DNA of 64,000 bases from Bacteroidales bacterium (GCA_910575545.1 CAJTFH010000022.1:1-64000), one strand, 5' to 3'. Numbered from the stretch's first letter, positions 1 to 9,064 are shown. A program made the numbers and translations. The notes: a model not told the origin generated them from the letters alone.

Positions 1-43
1 CCTCCTTGACGCCCGCCCCAGGGGGCTGCGGCGAAAAACGTTG

Positions 44-75
44 CAAAGTTACGGATTGTTTTCCATTCCGCCAAA
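44..75 (-). promoter_or_regulatory. Bacteroidetes-type promoter, downstream of a tandem pair
   Basis: On the minus strand the sequence reads TTTG (75-72), 20 bases, then TAACTTTG (51-44), an exact match to the Bacteroidetes sigma-ABfr consensus TTTG/TAnnTTTG. Transcription would leave the window on the left. A tandem arrangement with a second full match upstream is typical of strongly expressed units such as rRNA operons, but the target gene is not visible. Confidence 0.6.
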
Positions 76-189
76 TTTTCAGGCAACTTTTTTTTCAAGG
101 CCTCCCGGCCGGTCAAGGCCGGGGCGCTTCCGGCGCGGCACCCCAAACAGGAGCCGCAGCTGAGGGACCTCCGTCCCCGAAAGCGAGTG

Positions 190-221
190 CAAAATTACAC
201 CTTTCCCCGACAACCTCCAAA
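190..221 (-). promoter_or_regulatory. Bacteroidetes-type promoter, upstream of a tandem pair
   Basis: The minus strand reads TTTG (221-218), 20 bases, then TAATTTTG (197-190). Spacing and both boxes match the consensus, and the geometry is identical to the second promoter 146 bp further on. Between the two lies a GC-rich transcribed spacer. Confidence 0.55.
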
Positions 222-489
222 TTTTCCGGCAAAAATATTCCGAAAAACCATGCCCTATGACAGCTTTTTAACATCCATTCACTAAAAACACCCCGAAATC
301 ACCCCTTATTCACTCTATCAGGACAACATATAAGCCGACATGTCCGAATGCCGCCCAAACGCAATCAGATTCATAAAATGAGCCGGAAAACAGACAATCT
401 TCAAAGTCCATCCCCGACATGCAGCCATATTTTTTTGTAACTTCGCATCAAAATCCACCACCCAAGTATCTCTTATGTACAAAAAATCT

Positions 490-1266
490 ATGGAAAAATC
501 GCAAAACGCCATATTCAACCGGACGGAATTACTTATCGGAAACGAAGCAATGAACCTCTTGACTCAAAAAAAAGTCATAATATTCGGAATCGGTGGCGTT
601 GGAAGTTGGACTGCAGAGGCCCTCATACGCACCGGCATCACCAACCTGACCTTAGTCGATGCCGATAAGATTGCGCAATCCAACATCAACCGGCAGGTTC
701 CTGCAACCACCCTCACCATCGGAGCCCCCAAAGCAGAGGCGATGCGCAACCACCTCCTTACAATCAATCCTAATGCAAACATAACCACCATCAACACTCT
801 CTACACCGCTTCGACTGCAGAACAGTTCAACCTCGGCAACTACGACTATATTATAGACGCTATCGACTCATTAGCCGACAAACATCTGCTTATCATTAAT
901 GCTACGCGCACGCGAGGAGCCAAATTTTATTCCTCTATGGGAGCTGCCCTCAAAATAGACCCCACGCGCATACACACCGGTGGGTTCCATTCTGTCACAG
1001 GATGCAGACTTGCCGCAGCGCTGCGGCGACGTTTCAAAAAAACAGGATTGCACCCATCCCGCAAATTCCAATGTGTATATTCCGATGAACTGCTTCCAAA
1101 CCGCGGCACAGCAGTCACCGAAACAGCCTCCGAGTCTCCAATGACGTTCAACAAGGTATCGACCAACGGTTCTCTATGCCACATAACCGCCATATTCGGC
1201 ATGACGCTGGCCGGCATGGTCATAAAAGACATCTACATGAATGCCACTAATCCTAATGACATCTAA
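490..1266 (+). CDS. tcdA: ThiF/MoeB-family tRNA threonylcarbamoyladenosine dehydratase
   Basis: An E1-like ATP-dependent enzyme that cyclises the t6A base at position 37 of tRNA. The N-terminal half holds a Rossmann ATP-binding site (FGIGGVGSW, about residues 35-43), followed by VDADKI and INRQ, the adenylation residues of the ThiF fold, and DAIDSLADK further on. The C-terminal region with YSDELLP fits TcdA rather than ThiF or MoeB. An in-frame ATG lies 15 bases upstream at 475, but family members start as MEKSQ does here, so 490 is preferred. It stands alone, convergent with the rubrerythrin gene. The family is clear; the tRNA-specific role is inferred from length and the C-terminal motif. 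Confidence 0.85.
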   Translation: MEKSQNAIFNRTELLIGNEAMNLLTQKKVIIFGIGGVGSWTAEALIRTGITNLTLVDADKIAQSNINRQVPATTLTIGAPKAEAMRNHLLTINPNANITTINTLYTASTAEQFNLGNYDYIIDAIDSLADKHLLIINATRTRGAKFYSSMGAALKIDPTRIHTGGFHSVTGCRLAAALRRRFKKTGLHPSRKFQCVYSDELLPNRGTAVTETASESPMTFNKVSTNGSLCHITAIFGMTLAGMVIKDIYMNATNPNDI

Positions 1267-1400
1267 AAACACAACATCTGCAACAACCATAATTAACCGG
1301 GCTTCATGTCATAGAAAAAATCATGGTAGCACTCATCGGAAACCTCCATAGCACGAACCTTCACATAAGACAACTGGCAGACAGAGGCGTAGTCCAGACA

Positions 1401-1440
1401 CAAAAAGGCGCTGTGTCGAAATTCGACCAACGCCTTTTTG
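1401..1440. terminator. Hairpin between convergent tcdA and rubrerythrin genes
   Basis: A perfect 10-bp inverted repeat (1401-1410 with 1431-1440, CAAAAAGGCG/CGCCTTTTTG) encloses a partly paired GTGTCG/CGAC core. The U-rich arm after G+C pairs suits a terminator acting in both directions. Its core resembles the GTGTCA hairpins at 16086-16122 and 45395-45429. Confidence 0.55.
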
Positions 1441-1452
1441 GCATCCGGATGG

Positions 1453-1581
1453 AGAGGGTGCTGTCAGAATGGTTCAGATGGTAGGAGCCTGAGGGTGAGG
1501 GTGAAGGGAGTTGACTAAGGTCAATGACCGAACCCGAAGCCCTCGGGCGACGACCCAGATGAGCCATTATGACACACCCTC
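1453..1581. ncRNA. Nested-hairpin element of unknown role
   Basis: Three nested inverted repeats are visible. The outer arms (about 1453-1479 with 1551-1581) match over roughly 25 bases with few mismatches. A middle pair (1487-1495 with 1540-1548) is fully paired if one G-U is allowed. The inner pair is TTGAC/GTCAA (1511-1515 with 1520-1524) with a 4-base loop. The whole folds into one rod on either strand. It sits downstream of both convergent genes and encodes nothing plausible. It could be a small RNA, a 3' UTR structure of the rubrerythrin mRNA, or a miniature inverted-repeat element. The strand is undecided. Confidence 0.35.
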
Positions 1582-1605
1582 TTTTAATCTTAAAGCATAC
1601 TTATA

Positions 1606-2157
1606 TTACTTGCCGAAGTAACGGTCGAAGAGTCCTTTGAAGCCGCGCCCATGACGAGCCTCGTCTTTTGCCATTTCGTGCACAGTATCATGAATAGCGT
1701 CGAGATTGGCTTTCTTTGCATTAGCGGCAATACGCATTTTGTCTGCGTTAGCACCAGCCTCTGCCATCATGCGCTTTTCGAGGTTAGTTTTTGTATCCCA
1801 GACGCAGTCACCAAGAAGTTCGGCGAACTTAGAAGCATGTTCTGCCTCTTCCCAAGCATAACGTTTGAATGCTTCTGCAATCTCAGGATAACCCTCACGG
1901 TCAGCCTGACGCGACATTGCAAGATACATACCAACCTCGGTGCATTCTCCGATGAAGTGTGTATTGAGATCCTTGATCATCTCCTCATCGCAACCTTTGG
2001 CAACACCGATTTCATGCTCGGTCACAAATTTCAAGGCCTCTGCCTCATCGAGTTCTTTGAACTTGCTGCGGGGGGCACCGCACATAGGGCACTTTTCAGG
2101 AGCTTCATCACCTTCGTGCACATAGCCACACACGGTGCAGATAAATTTCTTTTTCAT
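1606..2157 (-). CDS. rbr: Reverse-type rubrerythrin
   Basis: A cytoplasmic non-haem iron peroxidase that reduces hydrogen peroxide and protects an anaerobe during air exposure. The order of domains is reversed relative to classical rubrerythrin. An N-terminal rubredoxin-like iron site (CTVCGY and CPMCGAP, residues about 8-28) comes first. A ferritin-like four-helix domain with the di-iron ligands follows ([26 protein letters not shown]). Length, 183 residues, is normal for this type. It is monocistronic with a full consensus promoter immediately upstream (2229-2260). Confidence 0.93.
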   Translation of the reverse strand: MKKKFICTVCGYVHEGDEAPEKCPMCGAPRSKFKELDEAEALKFVTEHEIGVAKGCDEEMIKDLNTHFIGECTEVGMYLAMSRQADREGYPEIAEAFKRYAWEEAEHASKFAELLGDCVWDTKTNLEKRMMAEAGANADKMRIAANAKKANLDAIHDTVHEMAKDEARHGRGFKGLFDRYFGK

Positions 2158-2228
2158 AATTTTATGTCTATTCTGTTACTAATTTTTGGCACTGATCGGA
2201 ATTTTCATTCCTGTCAATTTCATCCTTA

Positions 2229-2260
2229 CAAAGGTAACTCTATCTGCCGTTAAATCCAAA
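2229..2260 (-). promoter_or_regulatory. Promoter of the rubrerythrin gene
   Basis: The minus strand reads TTTG (2260-2257), 20 bases, TACCTTTG (2236-2229), a perfect match to the Bacteroidetes consensus. It lies about 70 bases ahead of the ATG. Confidence 0.7.
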
Positions 2261-2315
2261 TTTCCAAAGCCCTTTTAAGGATTATTTGACTACAGATACA
2301 AATCGCAATTTTTCA

Positions 2316-3572
2316 TCACAGTTTTTCACCTCTCAGCCATATTTCCGATATGAGAGGGGTTGCATAAGCATAGTAGAAGTAAGCCAGGTTCGGAATGGGT
2401 TCTGTCACAAAAAAGTCAGCCTTCTTACCGACCGTAATGCTACCTGCCACATCCCCCAACCCCATAGCATATGCTCCATTGATGGTAGTCGCATTCACAA
2501 CCTGTTCAGGCGTCAGCTTCATCTTGATACATCCAAGAGACCCCACAAAACGCATATCGCCGGATGGAGAAGATCCCGGATTGTAATCCGAAGCCAATGC
2601 CAACGGCAGACCGGCTGAAATCATACCTTTGGCATTACCATATGGCATACCAAGGAAAAACGACGCACCCGGCAACATGGTGGGGATTGTCGACGACGAT
2701 TTGAGAGCCTCAATTTCCGCCTCCCCGGTGCGCTCAAGATGGTCAACCGACACAGCCCCCATCTCGACACCTACCTGCACGCCGCCAGACACAGCCAATT
2801 CATTGGCATGTATCTTTGGTTTCATGCCCCAGATTGCAGCGGCCTCAAGTATCTTACCGGTCTCGACAGGGGTGAAGAAACCCTCATCACAAAACACATC
2901 AACAAAATCAGCCAAGCCCTGGCACCCAACTTCCGGAATCATTTCCGTGCAAACCATTTCGACATAATCGCCCTGACGTCCTTGATATGCCCGCCCAACA
3001 GCATGTGCACCCAAAAAAGTTGTTTTAACCTCCATCGGCACAGACTCCTTAATACGCCGCGCAACACGTAGCATCTTCAATTCGCCTTCCAGTGTCAGAC
3101 CATAACCGCTTTTGATTTCAAGGCTGCCGGTCCCTTTGGCAATCATCTCTCCGACACGCTCCATCGCCTGACGGTAAAGCTCATCTTCATCTGTTCTGTT
3201 GAGCAGATCGGCCGAATTCAGTATACCACCTCCACGGCGCGCGATTTCCTCATAACTCAGACCGTTGATCTTGTCGAGAAATTCACCAGCCCTGTTTCCG
3301 GCATATATGATATGGGTATGCGAATCGCAAAACGACGGGAAAACCCATCCCCCCTTCATATCTATCCGTTCCTCAATAACGGCATCTCCTAAACAACCGT
3401 TTAGGGCAGAATCAAGCGATGCCATCGAACCGAAAGCGGCAAACTTCTGGCCGTCAATCAAAAGCCACGCATCGTCAAGACGATTGAGGCAATTCATATC
3501 ATCCCCCCGCTTGCAACCGGCAGGCTTATCTTCCAAACCGGCCAGACAGCCGATATTGGTCAGCAATTTCAT
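2316..3572 (-). CDS. hutI: Imidazolonepropionase
   Basis: The third step of histidine degradation: it hydrolyses 4-imidazolone-5-propanoate to N-formimino-L-glutamate. It is an amidohydrolase-superfamily TIM barrel of 418 residues. The metal motif HTH appears in the segment CDSHTHIIYAGNR, with later barrel motifs LGAHAVG, IHANEL and the SVDHLE segment carrying further ligands. It is the last gene of the minus-strand hut operon. Its ATG overlaps the hutH stop in an ATGA arrangement, so translation is probably coupled. Confidence 0.95.
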   Translation of the reverse strand: MKLLTNIGCLAGLEDKPAGCKRGDDMNCLNRLDDAWLLIDGQKFAAFGSMASLDSALNGCLGDAVIEERIDMKGGWVFPSFCDSHTHIIYAGNRAGEFLDKINGLSYEEIARRGGGILNSADLLNRTDEDELYRQAMERVGEMIAKGTGSLEIKSGYGLTLEGELKMLRVARRIKESVPMEVKTTFLGAHAVGRAYQGRQGDYVEMVCTEMIPEVGCQGLADFVDVFCDEGFFTPVETGKILEAAAIWGMKPKIHANELAVSGGVQVGVEMGAVSVDHLERTGEAEIEALKSSSTIPTMLPGASFFLGMPYGNAKGMISAGLPLALASDYNPGSSPSGDMRFVGSLGCIKMKLTPEQVVNATTINGAYAMGLGDVAGSITVGKKADFFVTEPIPNLAYFYYAYATPLISEIWLRGEKL

Positions 3573-5056
3573 ATCTTCTGGGTTTTAATAAATTCAACCG
3601 ATGCATTGATATAGGGATACATAACCGTGTCATTCTCAACAAACGGCACTATCTTACGGTACTCGGCAACCATATCCTCAATCTGTTCCGACGACTTCAT
3701 CGGACGACGGAACTCAAGCGCCTGGGCAGCGTTAAACAGCTCTATCGCCAGCACACGTCGGGTATTTTCTACAACCCTGTAGAGTTTCGTGGCGGCATTC
3801 GACCCCATCGACACATGGTCTTCCTGACCCTGCGACGATGGAATGGAATCACACGATGCCGGCCAGCACAGCCCTTTGTTCTGGCTGACAACCGATGCCG
3901 CAGCATACTGTGGAATCATAAAACCACTGTTAACCCCCGGCTTAGCCACAAGGAACGACGGCAGTCCCCTCACCCCTGCAATCAGTTTAAATGTCCTGCG
4001 CTCCGAGATGTTAGCCAGCTCCGACAAAGCAACTGCAAGAAAATCCATCGGCAAAGCAATCGGTTCGCCATGGAAATTCCCCGCCGAAATAACCAGGTCA
4101 TCATCAACAAAAACGGTGGGATTGTCAGTCACGCTGTTAATCTCCGTTTCCAACACTTTCCCAACATAATCGAGCGTATCTTTAGCTGCCCCGTGCACTT
4201 GCGGAATGCATCGGAACGAATATGGATCCTGCACATGTTTCTTCGGTTGTGCAAGGATTTCACTTCCATCGAGATAGTCCATCACGGCTTTACCCGTGAG
4301 TTTCTGTCCCATATGCGGTCTCACGTCCTGAATCTGAGGCATGAACGGTTCAATACGTCCGTCAAATGCATCAAGCGACAGCGCTCCGATTTTGTCGGCC
4401 CACCGGCTGAGTTTCCTAGCCTGGATTACGCACCACACACCATAGCTCGACATGAACTGGGTGCCGTTGAGCAATGCCAGTCCCTCTTTCGACTGCAAGG
4501 TTATAGGCTCATGACCAAGCTTCTCAAGCATACGCGCAGATGACATTATCTCTCCGTTCCACTCAACCTCACCAAGCCCCAGAAGCGGCAACGACAGATT
4601 GGCCAAAGGAGCAAGGTCGCCTGAAGCCCCAAGCGAGCCCTGCTGATACACCAGCGGAAGAATCCCCTCATTATAGAATTCCACAAGCCGCTCAACCGTT
4701 TCAAGCTGCACCCCGGAATAACCATAACTAAGCGACTGTATTTTTGTCAGCAACATCAATCTGACAATCTCGGCAGGCACTCTTTCCCCTATGCTGCATG
4801 AATGCGACATAACCAGGTTCTTCTGCAACTGCGACAGCTGGTCGGCATCAATCGAGATATTGCATAACGACCCGAATCCGGTAGTAATGCCATAGATTGG
4901 TTCCTTTTGGGTGGCCATTTTTTTATCAAGATACTCACGGCATACCGTAATCCTCTGGCGTGCATCATTGCTGAGAGCAAGGCGCATCCCCCTTTCCAAT
5001 ATTTCTTCAACCCGGCTGATGCTCAACCATTCAGAACTTATATGATGGATTTCCAT
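3569..5056 (-). CDS. hutH: Histidine ammonia-lyase
   Basis: The first step of histidine degradation: non-oxidative removal of ammonia from L-histidine to give trans-urocanate. The Ala-Ser-Gly triad that self-cyclises into the MIO electrophile is present in GSLGASGDLAPLA (about residue 142), and the family signatures YGITTGFGSL and SAGNFHGEP are intact. At 495 residues it has normal length. It overlaps hutI by 4 bases and follows hutU after 52 bases, so it belongs to the ftcD-hutU-hutH-hutI operon. Confidence 0.96.
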   Translation of the reverse strand: MEIHHISSEWLSISRVEEILERGMRLALSNDARQRITVCREYLDKKMATQKEPIYGITTGFGSLCNISIDADQLSQLQKNLVMSHSCSIGERVPAEIVRLMLLTKIQSLSYGYSGVQLETVERLVEFYNEGILPLVYQQGSLGASGDLAPLANLSLPLLGLGEVEWNGEIMSSARMLEKLGHEPITLQSKEGLALLNGTQFMSSYGVWCVIQARKLSRWADKIGALSLDAFDGRIEPFMPQIQDVRPHMGQKLTGKAVMDYLDGSEILAQPKKHVQDPYSFRCIPQVHGAAKDTLDYVGKVLETEINSVTDNPTVFVDDDLVISAGNFHGEPIALPMDFLAVALSELANISERRTFKLIAGVRGLPSFLVAKPGVNSGFMIPQYAAASVVSQNKGLCWPASCDSIPSSQGQEDHVSMGSNAATKLYRVVENTRRVLAIELFNAAQALEFRRPMKSSEQIEDMVAEYRKIVPFVENDTVMYPYINASVEFIKTQKI

Positions 5057-5108
5057 ATCTTTTTTTGATTCTTATATTATTGTAAAATATCCGGTATAGG
5101 ATTCGGAT

Positions 5109-7121
5109 TCAACCGATGGCATCCTTAACCAGCGCCTCATCGGCAAAATTGGGCAATGTAACCTTCAGCCCCGGAGTACGCTCCATTTCCCGTTTAATAG
5201 CGTCGATGGCACCATTGTTGCGTGCCCACGAGCGGCGGGCGATACCGTTGTTAACATCCCACAGCAACATACTTTCAATAGCCTTGGTCGACTGTTCGCT
5301 TCCATCTATGACCATGCCGAACCCACCGTTTATAACCTCTCCCCAGCCGACTCCGCCGCCATTATGGATTGACACCCAGGTAGCTCCACGGAAAGAATCT
5401 CCAATAACGTTTTGCACGGCCATATCTGCAGTGAAACTCGATCCGTCATAAATATTCGATGTTTCACGATATGGAGAATCCGTACCCGACACATCGTGGT
5501 GGTCACGTCCGAGCACAACGGGTGCGGAAATCTCACCTCTTGCAATAGCATCATTAAAAGCCTTCGCAATCTTGGTGCGCCCCTCGCTGTCGGCATACAG
5601 GATTCGCGCCTGCGAACCCACAACAAGCTTGTTTTCTTCAGCTTTCCTTATCCAATGCAGGTTATCCTCAAGCTGCCCTTTTATATCATCAGGAGCATCT
5701 TTGAGCATCTCCTCCAGAACCTCTGCCGCCAGACGGTCGGTCACAGCCAGGTCGTCAGGATTACCCGACGTGCACACCCACCGGAACGGCCCGAAACCGT
5801 AATCGAAAAACAGCGGCCCCATAATATCCTGAACATACGAAGGATAACAGAACGTACCATCCGTCTTCATAACATCTGCACCAGCCCTTGATGCTTCCAG
5901 AAGGAAAGCATTCCCATAATCGAAGAAATACATCCCTTTTGAAGTCAACTTATTTATAGCAGCCACCTGACGTCGTAGCGATTCCTGGACTTTCTCTTTA
6001 AACAGTTCCGGATGGTCGGCCATCATCTTCTGAGACTCCTCATAGGTAAGTCCCACAGGATAATAGCCACCAGCCCACGGATTATGAAGCGACGTCTGGT
6101 CACTTCCAAGGTCTACGGCCACATCCTCAGCCGCAAGGCGCTCCCACAAATCAACAACATTGCCTTGATATGCCATCGAAACCGTCTCACCGTTTTTCAT
6201 CGCCTTGAGTGCACGTGGAATCAGCTCATCAAGGTCATTGTGGACTTCATCAACCCACCCCTGGGCATGACGTTTCGCAACCGCTTTCGGATTGATTTCC
6301 GCAGTGATGCTCACCACTCCGGCAATATTTCCGGCCTTAGGTTGAGCGCCGGACATGCCACCGAGCCCCGCCGTAACAAACAGCATCCCGTGGATACTGT
6401 CGCGCCCAGAGCCGAGACGTTTGCGGGCCGCATTCAAAACTGTAATCGTTGTTCCATGCACAATCCCCTGCGGCCCTATATACATGTATGATCCAGCCGT
6501 CATCTGACCATACTGGCTCACACCCATGGCATTCATCCGCTCCCAGTCATCAGCCTTTGAATAATTCGGAATCACCATACCGTTGGTCACAACAACCCTC
6601 GGCGCCTTTTCATGCGAAGGGAACAGCCCCAGAGGATGCCCCGAATACATCACCAGCGTCTGCTCGTCGGTCATCTGCGACAGATATTGCATCACCAGCC
6701 TGTATTGCGCCCAGTTCTGGAAAACAGCCCCGTTCCCCCCATAGGTTATCAATTCATGGGGATGCTGCGCCACACGCGGATCGAGATTATTCTGGATCAT
6801 CATCATAATGGCGGCAGCCTTACGGCTTCTGGCAGGATATTCGTCGATATGGCGGGCCTTCATCTCATATGTCGGACGGAACCGGTACATATATATCCTT
6901 CCGTACCTCTTCAGCTCATCAGCAAACTCCTTAGCCAGCACCTTGTGGTGACGCGGTTCAAAATAGCGTAATGCGTTTTTCAACGCCAGCTCTTTTTCCG
7001 CCCGCGTCAGAATCTCTTTGCGCCGCGGGGCATGGTTAACCTCCTGATCATATGGTTGCGGCTGAGGCAGCTCTGCCGGTATACCGTTGATAATATCTTG
7101 TTTAAACTCTTCAGGTGTCAT
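5109..7121 (-). CDS. hutU: Urocanate hydratase, long form
   Basis: The second step of histidine degradation: it adds water to urocanate to make 4-imidazolone-5-propanoate, using tightly bound NAD+ as an electrophile. Visible motifs are YIGPQGIVHGT, the glycine-rich GLGGMSGAQPKAGNIAG of the NAD site, and the conserved Cys in FRWVCTSGNPDD. At 670 residues it is over 100 longer than the proteobacterial form of about 555 and corresponds to the long class that also occurs in animals. Only 11 bases separate it from ftcD upstream. Confidence 0.95.
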   Translation of the reverse strand: MTPEEFKQDIINGIPAELPQPQPYDQEVNHAPRRKEILTRAEKELALKNALRYFEPRHHKVLAKEFADELKRYGRIYMYRFRPTYEMKARHIDEYPARSRKAAAIMMMIQNNLDPRVAQHPHELITYGGNGAVFQNWAQYRLVMQYLSQMTDEQTLVMYSGHPLGLFPSHEKAPRVVVTNGMVIPNYSKADDWERMNAMGVSQYGQMTAGSYMYIGPQGIVHGTTITVLNAARKRLGSGRDSIHGMLFVTAGLGGMSGAQPKAGNIAGVVSITAEINPKAVAKRHAQGWVDEVHNDLDELIPRALKAMKNGETVSMAYQGNVVDLWERLAAEDVAVDLGSDQTSLHNPWAGGYYPVGLTYEESQKMMADHPELFKEKVQESLRRQVAAINKLTSKGMYFFDYGNAFLLEASRAGADVMKTDGTFCYPSYVQDIMGPLFFDYGFGPFRWVCTSGNPDDLAVTDRLAAEVLEEMLKDAPDDIKGQLEDNLHWIRKAEENKLVVGSQARILYADSEGRTKIAKAFNDAIARGEISAPVVLGRDHHDVSGTDSPYRETSNIYDGSSFTADMAVQNVIGDSFRGATWVSIHNGGGVGWGEVINGGFGMVIDGSEQSTKAIESMLLWDVNNGIARRSWARNNGAIDAIKREMERTPGLKVTLPNFADEALVKDAIG

Positions 7122-7132
7122 ATCTTGTCAGA

Positions 7133-8830
7133 TTATCCGTTAATCACTTTTTCAACCGTTTCAAGCACATCATTCTCTTCGGCCTGTGCTTTCGCGGCAA
7201 TCCCCGCAGCTTCTGCCAGTATCCCATCCGCCAATGAACGGTCTTTAAGACCTGCAGCATTGATTTTCACATTGAGATACGCACCCAGAACAGCACTGCG
7301 TGCCGCCAAAGCTCCCACTCCGGCATCACTCACCGAATTCGGATTCCCCTTTTCAGCCATGGCTTTCACAAGCGGCATAACAGCAGCTGCCGCTTTCATG
7401 GTGCGAAGAGGCACCTGTGTGGCATAAAGGGTGGCCGCCTGGATTGCTTCGCTCCGCGCCGCCTTCTCTTCCGGAGTACCCTTCGGCAGCTTGAACGCAT
7501 CCATAATGCGATTGAAAGCCGCCGTATCCTCATCAACCAGCGCCAATAGCTCCTTCACATGCCTCTGCCCTTCTTCAGCATAGTCACTGAATTCCTCCCA
7601 GCGGTCATCCCATCCGGGCTTATGCGACGAAAGGTTGCCCACCATCGTGCCCAAAGCTGCCGCCAAAGCACCCATATAGGCAGAAATAGAGCCTCCTCCG
7701 GGAGCTGGCGACTCACTTGCCGTCTCCAGCGCGAAACCTCGGCATGTCATGTCAACCAGCCGTTTGTCATGTTTCGGCGCAACAAGGTCTTCAATAACCT
7801 TTTCCTCAACCACAAACGGCTTCAATTCATCAAGCCCCATGGTGCGCACTGCCATTGCGATAATTTCTTCATCACTCAGGCCAGTCGACCGTTGCTGCTT
7901 TTTCAGAAAATATTTACCGGCCTCAAGTAATGTGCGTCGCGGCACAAGTCCAACAATCTCAGTACCTGTAACCCTGACGCCCCTATCATTGGCGGCGCGG
8001 CAGACTTCATCGAATGCCCTATGCAGAGGTGTCGCATTTATATCCGTAATATTCATCGACACCTGCGCAATACCATATTCGTCGATAAACCAACCGATAG
8101 CCTTCGTACCCTTCAACGTGCCCGGAATCATCACCTGTTTGCCATTTTCATCAATCACAGGCTTGTCAGTCACCTTAGGCCCCTGGCGCATCGGGCGCCC
8201 CTTCTCCCTGACATCAAATGCAATCGCATTCGCACGGCGGGTAGAAGTCGTATTCAGATTAAAATTCACAGCAATAAGGAAATCGCGGGCGCCTACCACC
8301 GTAGCCCCGCTGCGGGCCATCGCCTCATCAAACGGACGAGCCCCGAAATCTGGAGCTTCACCCTCCTTGTCAGCCCTCTCGGCAAGCCCCTCATACTCCC
8401 CCTTCCGGCAAACGGCCAGATTCTTCCGCTCCGGCTTGAATGCTGCCGCCTCATAGCAATATGTCGGCACACCATGTTCCTCTGCAATCCTTTCAGCCAG
8501 CGTCCGCGCCATCGCGGCACATTCTTCCAATGTAACGCCCGACACCGGAATAAGCGGCAGCACATCCGTGGCACCGATGCGCGGATGAGCACCCGTGTGA
8601 TGGCGCATGTCAATCAGCTCAGCCGCCTTGCCAACGCATCTGAAAGCAGCTTCAACCACCGCCTCAGGAGCACCGACAAAGGTCACAACCGTGCGGTTGG
8701 TCGCTTCCCCGGGATCAACATCAAGCACCTTGACCCCCTCGACCCCTTTTATTGAATCTACTATACGGTCAATCACGCTCATATCGCGCCCCTCGCTGAA
8801 ATTGGGCACACACTCAATCATTCTCTCCAT
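7133..8830 (-). CDS. ftcD: Bifunctional glutamate formimidoyltransferase / formimidoyl-THF cyclodeaminase
   Basis: It transfers the formimino group of formiminoglutamate to tetrahydrofolate, releasing glutamate, then cyclises the product to 5,10-methenyl-THF and ammonia. The N-terminal transferase domain begins IECVPNFSEGRD and includes HTGAHPRIGATD. The C-terminal cyclodeaminase domain starts near residue 365 with the glycine-rich SPAPGGGSISAYMGAL. This fusion is the architecture of vertebrate FTCD and is common in Bacteroidetes. A longer frame begins at 8875, but the Met at 8830 sits right before the conserved start of the family. It leads the hut operon, so the four genes convert histidine fully to glutamate, ammonia and a one-carbon folate. 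Confidence 0.95.
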   Translation of the reverse strand: MERMIECVPNFSEGRDMSVIDRIVDSIKGVEGVKVLDVDPGEATNRTVVTFVGAPEAVVEAAFRCVGKAAELIDMRHHTGAHPRIGATDVLPLIPVSGVTLEECAAMARTLAERIAEEHGVPTYCYEAAAFKPERKNLAVCRKGEYEGLAERADKEGEAPDFGARPFDEAMARSGATVVGARDFLIAVNFNLNTTSTRRANAIAFDVREKGRPMRQGPKVTDKPVIDENGKQVMIPGTLKGTKAIGWFIDEYGIAQVSMNITDINATPLHRAFDEVCRAANDRGVRVTGTEIVGLVPRRTLLEAGKYFLKKQQRSTGLSDEEIIAMAVRTMGLDELKPFVVEEKVIEDLVAPKHDKRLVDMTCRGFALETASESPAPGGGSISAYMGALAAALGTMVGNLSSHKPGWDDRWEEFSDYAEEGQRHVKELLALVDEDTAAFNRIMDAFKLPKGTPEEKAARSEAIQAATLYATQVPLRTMKAAAAVMPLVKAMAEKGNPNSVSDAGVGALAARSAVLGAYLNVKINAAGLKDRSLADGILAEAAGIAAKAQAEENDVLETVEKVING

Positions 8831-8925
8831 GGATTCAGATTTAAATTCTTGCAAATATGTTTTATCCTCATGCAAATACTACACATAATGCAATATTTGC
8901 AATTAACGCACAGGTTTGTTTTCCG

Positions 8926-8933
8926 CAAATATA
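8926..8933 (-). promoter_or_regulatory. Probable -7 box of the hut operon
   Basis: The minus strand reads TATATTTG about 95 bases ahead of the ftcD start. No TTTG is present at the usual distance upstream, so this may be an activator-dependent or weak promoter. It is the best -7 match before the hut operon. Confidence 0.4.
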
Positions 8934-8975
8934 GCAAGAAAATCCGACGAAAAAAATAGCCCATAGCATCTAGCC

Positions 8976-9011
8976 CATGAATTATCAGCACGAAACCTTT
9001 ATTAATTCATG
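8976..9011. promoter_or_regulatory. Dyad between the divergent hut operon and aspS
   Basis: A perfect 9-bp inverted repeat (CATGAATTA at 8976-8984, TAATTCATG at 9003-9011) with an 18-base spacer lies between ftcD and aspS. Arm centres are 27 bp apart. Beside it TAGCCCAT occurs twice in direct orientation (8957-8964 and 8971-8978). The symmetry and position suggest an operator for a dimeric regulator, possibly of the hut operon, but no cognate regulator is present in the window. Confidence 0.35.
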
Positions 9012-9064
9012 CATCACCCCTTATACGTGCCACTTTAATTCACCTAAGTCTCGGAAAAAAATTC

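Larger units (their letters stand above)
1..474. other. Gene-free leader region at left edge
   Basis: I see no credible protein gene here. The short frames are composition-biased and lack any family resemblance. What the stretch does hold is two minus-strand promoters (listed separately), 146 bp apart, with a GC-rich segment between them. Both would transcribe leftward out of the window. On the plus strand a box resembling TAnnTTTG (TAACTTCG, 438-445) lies about 45 bp ahead of the tcdA start and may be its promoter, but no matching upstream TTTG is present. Confidence 0.5.

Noticed and set aside
6-260. Open frame of 84 residues at the left edge
   Set aside because: It crosses two strong minus-strand promoters, is Pro/Ala/Gly-biased and resembles no protein.
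3815-4543. 242-residue frame opposite hutH
   Set aside because: It is the antisense of an intact, well-conserved gene and has no family features; similar long shadows oppose hutU, ftcD and the AI-2E gene.
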